A stretch of 6,291 bases of DNA from Acidobacteriota bacterium. GTDB lineage: Bacteria; Acidobacteriota; Blastocatellia; Pyrinomonadales; Pyrinomonadaceae. The position numbers and the translations under genes are program-made. The notes under the pieces are model-generated. The model ran no database searches. It saw only the letters and a program-made list of their open reading frames with translations, and was not told where the DNA came from. This document shows, piece by piece, positions 1 through 4,324 of this stretch. The first letter of the stretch is position 1; every line of letters begins with the position of its first letter. Where the stretch lies: positions 1 through 6,291 of the forward strand of contig JAOTWT010000192.1 of assembly GCA_029862725.1 (NCBI GenBank), in the 5' to 3' direction.

Positions 1-953
1 GTCACAAACAGATCGTCGCCAACCAACTGCACCCGGTCGCCGACCTTGCTGTTGAGGTCGATCCAACCGTCCCAGTCGCTCTCGGCCATACCATCCTCGA
101 TCGAAATGATCGGATACTTGTCGCACCAACTAAGCCAATAATCCGCCATCTCCGGGCTCGACAGCTTTCGTTTATCTGATTTCTTGAAGACATATGAGCC
201 GTCTTCATAAAACTCGCTGGAAGCAGGATCAAGTGCCAGGAGCACGTCTTCGCCTGGCTTGTAACCGGCTTTTTCGACAGCGACAAGAATCGTCTCGATC
301 GCTTCTTCGTTCGATTTGAGATTTGGTGCGAACCCTCCCTCGTCACCAACCGCTGTCGATAAACCCTTATCGCTCAATACTTTCTTGAGGTGATGAAATA
401 TCTCGGCGCCGGTTCTGAGTGATTCCGCAAATGTAGCCGCACCAACCGGCATTATCATGAACTCCTGGAAGTCAACATTATTGTCGGCGTGAGCACCGCC
501 GTTTATGATGTTCATCATCGGAGTCGGCAAAGTCTTTGCGTTTACACCGCCGATATATCTGTAAAGCGGCATCTGGAGGTACGAGGAGGCCGCCCTGGCT
601 GTCGCGAGTGAAACGGCCAGCATGGCGTTCGCACCCATCGAAGACTTGTTTTCGGTGCCGTCGAATTCGATCAACGCCCGATCGATAACCGTTTGGTCGA
701 GTGCATCGAGACCTCGCAATTCATAGGCGATTTTATCGTTAACGTTTGAAACTGCTTGGGTTACGCCTTTACCGAGATATCTGCCCGGATCCCCGTCACG
801 AAGTTCGACGGCCTCGTTCTCCCCCGTTGATGCCCCGCTTGGAACCGCGGCCCGACCGGTTTCGCCAGTCTCCAACATCACTTCAGCCTCGAGGGTCGGG
901 TTTCCCCTCGAATCCAGAATCTCGCGTGCCCAGATCTCTTCAATTGCGCTCAT
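1..953 (-). CDS. eno: Enolase (phosphopyruvate hydratase), C-terminal end outside the window
   Basis: Enolase interconverts 2-phosphoglycerate and phosphoenolpyruvate in cytoplasmic glycolysis and gluconeogenesis, using Mg2+. The reading frame is open from the ATG at 953 to the left edge without a stop: 317 codons of a usual 425-430. The start reads MSAIEEIWAREILDSRGNP, the classic enolase N-terminus. Visible family signatures are the mobile loop PSGASTGE (about residues 38-45), GGAHADNNVDFQEFMIMP (152-169) with the substrate histidine H155 and E164, VGDEGGFAP (202-210) with E205, and the Mg2+ ligands D242 (ALDPASSEF), E286 (SIEDGMAESDW) and D313 (VGDDLFVT). The catalytic lysine lies beyond the edge. 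A GGAG at 968-971 sits 14 nt before the ATG, rather far for a Shine-Dalgarno site. The gene follows the CNNM gene on the same strand after 181 bp, but a promoter candidate in that gap suggests independent transcription. Family assignment is essentially certain. Confidence 0.98.
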   Translation of the reverse strand, partial: MSAIEEIWAREILDSRGNPTLEAEVMLETGETGRAAVPSGASTGENEAVELRDGDPGRYLGKGVTQAVSNVNDKIAYELRGLDALDQTVIDRALIEFDGTENKSSMGANAMLAVSLATARAASSYLQMPLYRYIGGVNAKTLPTPMMNIINGGAHADNNVDFQEFMIMPVGAATFAESLRTGAEIFHHLKKVLSDKGLSTAVGDEGGFAPNLKSNEEAIETILVAVEKAGYKPGEDVLLALDPASSEFYEDGSYVFKKSDKRKLSSPEMADYWLSWCDKYPIISIEDGMAESDWDGWIDLNSKVGDRVQLVGDDLFV

Positions 954-991
954 TTTTGTGCTTAGTTCTCCGTTGTTTTTTTGTAAGAACA

Positions 992-1019
992 ATCTAACGT
1001 GAATGCGAGCTGATTACAA
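992..1019 (-). promoter_or_regulatory. Candidate sigma-70-type promoter for eno
   Basis: On the minus strand TTGTAA (1019-1014) and TTAGAT (997-992) are separated by 16 nt. They resemble -35 and -10 boxes and would start transcription near 985, giving a leader of about 30 nt before the eno ATG. Each box is imperfect and nothing else supports the site. Confidence 0.4.
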
Positions 1020-1020
1020 C

Positions 1021-1142
1021 GGGTGAGCGGTAAGCCATGGGCGGCCCAAATCGGTGGGGCGTAAACGGTGAACCGTGAGCGATAAGCCGTGCTAGCGACT
1101 CCTACAGTCAGTTCGCAGTTCCCAATACTCAGTACTAGTTCC
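1021..1142. repeat. Degenerate heptanucleotide repeat tract between eno and the CNNM gene
   Basis: Reading the plus strand in steps of seven from 1021 gives GGGTGAG, CGGTAAG, CCATGGG, CGGCCCA. After an out-of-phase stretch (1049-1065) come CGGTGAA, CCGTGAG, CGATAAG, CCGTGCT (1066-1093). From 1108 a second flavour appears: TCAGTTC, GCAGTTC, CCAATAC, TCAGTAC, TAGTTCC. The seven-base phase holds for most of about 120 bp although the units are only similar. The stop codon of the CNNM gene (1135-1137) lies inside the last units. This resembles short tandem heptamer repeats known between genes in cyanobacteria and other environmental bacteria. No rho-independent terminator is apparent here. Confidence 0.65.
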
Positions 1143-2517
1143 TGGTCATCCTGACCCTTAATATCCTTCTGCGGTTCGTTTCCTCGACCAGGAACTCATG
1201 ACCGTTGAATTTCACTGTTTCCCCGGTTTCCAAAACCTGTCCGGCCTCCGCCATCAGAAAACCGGCGATTGTCGTATAACTCTCCGAGACCGGCAATGAA
1301 AGGTCGAGTTGGCGATTCAGATCCCGAACCGCAAGGCCGCCTTCGAGAACATAACTCCCGTCCTCCTGCATATGGATCTGTTCGGCGACCTCTTCGTCGT
1401 ACTCATCGGCGATCTCCCCGACGATCTCTTCGAGCAGGTCTTCGAGCGTTATGATCCCCTCGACCCCGCCATGCTCATCGACGACGAAACCGAAATGGAA
1501 CTTCTCCTTTTGCATGCGCCGCAGGACATCCTCAAGCCGCGCGGTATCGACGACATAAACGGGCTTTCTCAGTATTTTTTCGATCCTGAACGTATCCGGC
1601 GTCAGCAGCGCGATCATCACGTCTTTACTGTGAATGACCCCCGCAATGTCGTCCATCGACTCCCTGTAAACCGGAAAGCGCGAGAAGCCGTGCTTGCGAA
1701 ATTCGTAGGCGATCTCCTCGAGCGGCAGCTTAACCGAGACCGCTACGATCTCGGGTCTTGGAATCATCGCCTCGCGCACGGTAGTTTCGGAAAACTCGAA
1801 AACCTGGTTGATGAGTTTTCGTTCTTCTTCGTTGAGATGACCGCTTTCTTCGGAAATACGGATCAACTGCCTGATCTCATCTTCGGTATAGATCGAGCCG
1901 TGACCGCCTGTCGGGTGAAGACCGAAAAGCCGCACAGTCCTTACGCCGGTCCAGTCGAGCAGCCGAATCGGGTAGTAAAAAATCTTGTAGAAGATTTGGA
2001 GCGGAATGGAGATCGCGAACGCGACCCGTTCGGACAACTCAAGTGCCATAGTCTTGGGTGCCAATTCGCCGAACACGATATGAAGAAAAGTTATCAGGGC
2101 GAAAGAGATCGTGAATGAGATCGAGTGTGCCAGCGTCGGCGATGTCAAAAACACGAATCCGGTCGCACCGCCTACCCAGACCAGCAACGGCTCGATGACC
2201 TTTACGACGGCCGGCTCGGCAACATACCCCAGACCGAGGGAAAACAAAGTGATCCCCAATTGAGTCGCTGAAATATAAGCGTTGAGATTGTCGAGGAGCC
2301 CCTTAAGGCGCACGGCTGCCTTGTTCCCTTCCGCTGCGAGCGTTTCAATCCGGGATTTTCTGACTGCTACCAACGCAAATTCGGAAGCGACAAAAAAGCC
2401 GTTGCCAAGCACGAGCAGTATCACGATCAAGGCATTTATCAGCGATGTGAGAAGACTGGGAAACTCGGGAGTTGCACCGGTTTCGGCAAAAATCAGAAGT
2501 AATAAAGGGTCGTCCAT
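1135..2517 (-). CDS. CNNM/CorC (hemolysin-family) membrane protein with paired CBS domains
   Basis: A 460-residue inner-membrane protein of the CNNM / CorC-HlyC family, often annotated as hemolysin TlyC. Studied relatives are Mg2+ (or Co2+) exporters or regulators of cation homeostasis, so divalent-cation transport is the likely role. The N-terminal CNNM domain has hydrophobic segments at about 21-50, 80-110, 130-152 and 165-185, with the family motifs GFFVASEFALV (40-50) and GELAPK (150-155). A TEDEIRQLI linker helix follows near 211. The first CBS motif runs from about 240 (MIPRPEIVAV to DIAGVIHSKDV) and the second from about 318 to 370 (KPVYVVDTARLEDVL to GIITLEDLLEEIVGEI). A CorC_HlyC domain fills about 375-460. 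The size is normal for the family. The ATG at 2517 fits the usual N-terminus but has no clear ribosome binding site. An upstream in-frame TGA rules out a long extension. It lies 97 bp after the IscU-Bfd gene on the same strand. The transported ion is not determined by sequence. Confidence 0.95.
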   Translation of the reverse strand: MDDPLLLLIFAETGATPEFPSLLTSLINALIVILLVLGNGFFVASEFALVAVRKSRIETLAAEGNKAAVRLKGLLDNLNAYISATQLGITLFSLGLGYVAEPAVVKVIEPLLVWVGGATGFVFLTSPTLAHSISFTISFALITFLHIVFGELAPKTMALELSERVAFAISIPLQIFYKIFYYPIRLLDWTGVRTVRLFGLHPTGGHGSIYTEDEIRQLIRISEESGHLNEEERKLINQVFEFSETTVREAMIPRPEIVAVSVKLPLEEIAYEFRKHGFSRFPVYRESMDDIAGVIHSKDVMIALLTPDTFRIEKILRKPVYVVDTARLEDVLRRMQKEKFHFGFVVDEHGGVEGIITLEDLLEEIVGEIADEYDEEVAEQIHMQEDGSYVLEGGLAVRDLNRQLDLSLPVSESYTTIAGFLMAEAGQVLETGETVKFNGHEFLVEETNRRRILRVRMTRN

Positions 2518-2563
2518 GGTTTTGGAAAAACTAAAGGATAATTCCTCGTGTGTTCAATTTACC

Positions 2564-2593
2564 AGTATATCGGCAAGCGATAAAACTCAACAA
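2564..2593 (-). promoter_or_regulatory. Weak candidate promoter for the CNNM gene
   Basis: In the 97-bp gap before the CNNM start the minus strand carries TATACT (2569-2564), a good -10 match. Possible -35 boxes are TTGTTG (2593-2588, 18-nt spacer) or TTGAGT (2590-2585, 15-nt spacer). If used, the leader would be about 40 nt. Co-transcription from the upstream IscU-Bfd gene remains equally possible, since no terminator is visible between them. Confidence 0.35.
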
Positions 2594-2614
2594 ACGAAAT
2601 AGTCTTTAGAACGG

Positions 2615-3181
2615 TTAGTCGAACGAATCCAGAATTTCCTGGATCAGGGGCTGACACGACCCGCAGCCGGTCCCGGCACGGCACGAAGCCCCGACCGCTT
2701 CTATTGTACACAAACCGTGCTCCCGGACCGCCGTTTCGATGAAAGACTCAGCAACGCCAAAACACGAACAAATCAGGGCATCTTCTCCATTCCAGCCGGC
2801 TATTTGCCGGCGCCTGAAATCTGCGAGCGAGTTTTGAAGGGCGTCGAAGCAAATATTGAAACAGTGGTGTCGGCCGCCGGGGGCTTCGCCAATCCCGGTC
2901 GAGATAAGATCTTCGAGGACCGATAGGCCTTCGAGTCGGACCAGCTCGGTCCCCGTTATTCCGTCCGCAAGTTTTTCGGCAACTGCGATCGCATACCCGC
3001 AGCCGTTAGTCGTAAACCCCGCCTGGTCAACGCATTTCGTCGCTTCATCGATTGCCAGACGGAATTCGACCGAAACCCCGCAGGTAAATGCGGCAGCACG
3101 TCCGTTCGCATTTCCGTTGCGGTTCTTTTCGCGGCGCGCTGCGCTGGAAATCAATTCGTTAATTTTTTCGGGATAAGACAT
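2615..3181 (-). CDS. NifU-like iron-sulfur protein: IscU-type scaffold domain fused to a Bfd [2Fe-2S] domain
   Basis: Two iron-sulfur modules lie in one 188-residue protein. Residues about 1-125 resemble the IscU/NifU-N scaffold, on which Fe-S clusters are built: TCGVSVEFRL (C34), GFTTNGCGYAIA (C61) and GGRHHCFNI (C107) match the three cluster cysteines. Residues about 136-184 are a Bfd-like (Fer2_BFD) domain: ICSCFGV (C138, C140) and AGTGCGSC (C173, C176), with the 33-residue step between pairs seen in E. coli Bfd. Full NifU adds a C-terminal Nfu domain, which is absent. The scaffold is atypical: IscU's conserved aspartate after C-G is V36, and the HscA-binding LPPVK motif is missing. I chose the ATG at 3181. 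A TTG at 3190 would add three residues, and neither start has a good ribosome binding site. No nifS/iscS or other isc/suf gene is in the window. Its role as scaffold, carrier or sensor is open. Confidence 0.9.
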   Translation of the reverse strand: MSYPEKINELISSAARREKNRNGNANGRAAAFTCGVSVEFRLAIDEATKCVDQAGFTTNGCGYAIAVAEKLADGITGTELVRLEGLSVLEDLISTGIGEAPGGRHHCFNICFDALQNSLADFRRRQIAGWNGEDALICSCFGVAESFIETAVREHGLCTIEAVGASCRAGTGCGSCQPLIQEILDSFD

Positions 3182-3264
3182 TCTACTCAACGATCCGGTT
3201 TCAACGAGTCCGCTCCAAAATGTTATTTGCAGTGAAAATCGTACTTTTCGTTGCAGTTACAGTT

Positions 3265-3284
3265 TTTGGCTGAATTTGACCAAA
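3265..3284. promoter_or_regulatory. Imperfect 20-bp palindrome, possible operator upstream of the IscU-Bfd gene
   Basis: TTTGG (3265-3269) and CCAAA (3280-3284) flank 10 bp. Over the full 20 bp, 7 of 10 symmetric positions pair. It lies about 85 bp upstream of the IscU-Bfd ATG, a reasonable place for a repressor or activator site. It does not match the IscR consensus as I know it, and a chance palindrome is possible in this AT-rich stretch. Confidence 0.3.
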
Positions 3285-3319
3285 GCATCGGAGGCGCATC
3301 ATATAATAGCCGCGGGCGT

Positions 3320-3480
3320 AGCGTAGCGGAACCCCGGGGGTACAGTTTGAAGGTCATATTAGCCCTGAAAGGGCGAATTCTGTAAACGGATTGGATACTT
3401 TCTGCCGTCCCTACAGGGCGGATTCGTCGTTTCTTATACAACCTGTTCCTGCGCCCTTTGGGCTTGTAACTGGCTACGCT
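3320..3480. repeat. REP/MITE-like noncoding element with three GCCC/GGGC stem-loops
   Basis: The ends are perfect 8-bp inverted repeats, AGCGTAGC (3320-3327) and GCTACGCT (3473-3480). Inside are three short hairpins with the same GC core: GCCCT-GAA-AGGGC (3362-3374), CCGtCCC-TACA-GGGCGG (3405-3421, one bulged T) and GCCC-TTT-GGGC (3453-3463), plus a self-complementary CCCCGGGG (3332-3339). The left end also repeats GCGTA twice. Similar arrays of CCCTGAAAGGG-type hairpins occur as dispersed noncoding repeats in Planctomycetes, Acidobacteria and Bacteroidetes genomes, from memory. No transposase is encoded, so any mobility would need help from elsewhere. None of the hairpins is followed by a T-run on either strand, so they are not typical terminators. 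Confidence 0.6.
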
Positions 3481-3584
3481 CCGGCCACTCCGTCATCGCT
3501 CTGTTGCCTTAAGTCAGCTTTGGGCCTTTCTGTAACAGAGACCATATAACAAAAATGATTTTTTTGAGGGACTCATCTTTATCA

Positions 3585-3717
3585 GTAATTCGTATTTGAT
3601 CCGTCTTATCTGCGTTTATCTGCGGGCAGATCTTCTGGCGAACTTCGTGACCCGGGTGAATTAGAACCCCGCTCTTCTGCCAAATCTCCTCTCGACCATT
3701 TGCGAAACACGAATTAC
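3585..3717. repeat. 133-bp segment bounded by 13-bp inverted repeats
   Basis: GTAATTCGTATTT (3585-3597) and AAACACGAATTAC (3705-3717) are inverted copies with one mismatch, and the outer 9 bp are perfect. The interior carries a 10-bp tandem repeat and a small CAGA-tct-TCTG hairpin (3627-3637). No target-site duplication is evident outside the ends. It may be a MITE-like remnant, or two copies of a dispersed repeat in opposite orientation. Confidence 0.5.
3605..3624. repeat. 10-bp tandem repeat, two units
   Basis: CTTATCTGCG (3605-3614) is followed directly by TTTATCTGCG (3615-3624), identical at 9 of 10 positions. It sits inside the inverted-repeat segment. ATCTGCG-type repeats recur in intergenic DNA of several environmental phyla, from memory. 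Confidence 0.55.
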
Positions 3718-3727
3718 CATTTAATAT
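3700..3727 (+). promoter_or_regulatory. Candidate promoter for the tlpA-like/GH15 operon
   Basis: TTGCGA (3700-3705) and TAATAT (3722-3727) are separated by 16 nt and match the sigma-70 boxes at four of six positions each. Transcription would start near 3734, at the edge of the dyad before the ATG. The spacer is largely the right arm of the 13-bp inverted repeat, so the repeat may have supplied part of the promoter. Confidence 0.35.
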
Positions 3728-3733
3728 TACGTT

Positions 3734-3750
3734 GGTTATCTTGATAAACC
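3734..3750. promoter_or_regulatory. Dyad immediately before the tlpA-like start codon
   Basis: GGTTATC (3734-3740) and GATAAACC (3743-3750) are near-complementary arms separated by TT, with one extra A in the right arm. The site ends 1 nt before the ATG and occupies the place where a Shine-Dalgarno sequence would normally be. The two-base centre is too tight for a good RNA hairpin, so a DNA-binding site is the likelier meaning, if it is functional. Confidence 0.35.
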
Positions 3751-3751
3751 T

Positions 3752-4321
3752 ATGAACCTTATACGCACCATCTCGATAGTCCTGTTCTTTTTGCTGGTCT
3801 GTGCCTGCAGGTCGGCGGCTCCTCCCGTCGCGGTATCCGATCGCCCGGTTTCAAACAACCGCATGCCGCGTTTGAATCTACCAATGCCCCCGTCCAAACC
3901 GCTTGAAAAGCTCGGATGGATACTATTTAAGGGTGGCGAGAAAAAACTAATGGAGGAATATAAAGGCAAGGTGCTAATCCTCGATTTTTGGGCGACCTAC
4001 TGCGCCCCCTGCATCGAAGGGATTCCTCATTTGCGGATGCTGAATGAAAAGTATGGCGATGATTTGCTTGTGATCGGGCTGCATGTCGGCGGCGAAGAGG
4101 ACAGGCCCCGTGTTCCCGCATTTGAAAAGCGCCTCAACATAGACTATCCGATTGCCACACCGGAAGACGAGTTGACCTATTTGCTTCTTGGAACTGACAC
4201 CCGAATTCCCCAGACGCTCGTGTTTGACCGCGAGGGAAAGCTGGTTGAGAAATTCGTGTCATATGACGAGACGATCGGGAAACAGATCGAGAAAACCGTC
4301 GAGAGAACTGTCAAAAACTAA
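3752..4321 (+). CDS. TlpA/ResA-like thioredoxin-fold lipoprotein
   Basis: A 189-residue exported thiol-disulfide protein. Residues 1-19 form a lipoprotein signal sequence: a short charged start, a hydrophobic core (IVLFFLLV) and a lipobox ending at C19 (V-C-A-C), so the mature protein should be lipid-anchored outside the cytoplasmic membrane. A Pro-rich linker (about 20-50) leads to a thioredoxin fold: KGKVLILDFWATYCAPC (71-87) with the redox pair C84-A-P-C87, then IPHLRMLNEKYGDDLLVIGLHV, and the cis-proline at P153 in RIPQT. The family normally reads WASWC or WATWC, so Tyr83 is a mild variation. Relatives reduce disulfides, often for cytochrome c maturation, but no cytochrome genes are nearby and the substrate is unknown. 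The ATG at 3752 has no visible Shine-Dalgarno site. It is followed after 3 nt by the GH15 gene, so the two are almost certainly co-transcribed. Confidence 0.93.
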   Translation: MNLIRTISIVLFFLLVCACRSAAPPVAVSDRPVSNNRMPRLNLPMPPSKPLEKLGWILFKGGEKKLMEEYKGKVLILDFWATYCAPCIEGIPHLRMLNEKYGDDLLVIGLHVGGEEDRPRVPAFEKRLNIDYPIATPEDELTYLLLGTDTRIPQTLVFDREGKLVEKFVSYDETIGKQIEKTVERTVKN

Positions 4322-4324
4322 TCT

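Larger units (their letters stand above)
3182..3751. other. 570-bp intergenic region between divergent transcription units
   Basis: No open frame here looks like a protein gene. It must hold the promoters for the IscU-Bfd gene (leftward) and the tlpA-like gene (rightward). From left to right it contains a repeated TTGCAGT (3227-3233 and 3251-3257), a palindrome (3265-3284), an AT-rich TATTATATGAT on the minus strand (3308-3298) without a convincing -35 partner, a stem-loop element (3320-3480), a 7-bp inverted pair CTCTGTT/AACAGAG (3499-3505 and 3534-3540), a 13-bp inverted-repeat segment (3585-3717) and a dyad abutting the tlpA-like start. The density of palindromes suggests accumulated small noncoding elements. 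Confidence 0.8.

Noticed and set aside
2..349. Minus-strand 115-codon frame within enolase
   Set aside because: It is out of frame with the fully recognisable enolase sequence and has no family signature.
1309..2118. Long plus-strand open frame of 269 codons opposite the CNNM gene
   Set aside because: It is antisense to a clear CNNM/CBS protein, and its translation shows no recognisable domain. High-GC third positions on the other strand explain it.
3298..3308. TATTATATGAT on the minus strand as the -10 box of the IscU-Bfd promoter
   Set aside because: No acceptable -35 box lies 15-19 nt upstream, and the leader would exceed 110 nt. It is kept only as a note.
3223..3441. Minus-strand 72-codon open frame in the intergenic region
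   Set aside because: It crosses the stem-loop element, its composition is not protein-like, and it has no ribosome binding site.
3362..3463. The GCCC/GGGC hairpins as rho-independent terminators
   Set aside because: Neither strand has a T-run after the stems, and no gene ends nearby, since the flanking genes both start from this gap.
3362..3463. Evenly spaced palindromes as a CRISPR array
   Set aside because: The repeats are short hairpins of differing sequence rather than identical direct repeats, and no cas gene is present.
3585..3717. Inverted repeats as an insertion sequence or attachment site
   Set aside because: There is no transposase or integrase, no tRNA gene and no clear target duplication, so only a small repeat element is claimed.
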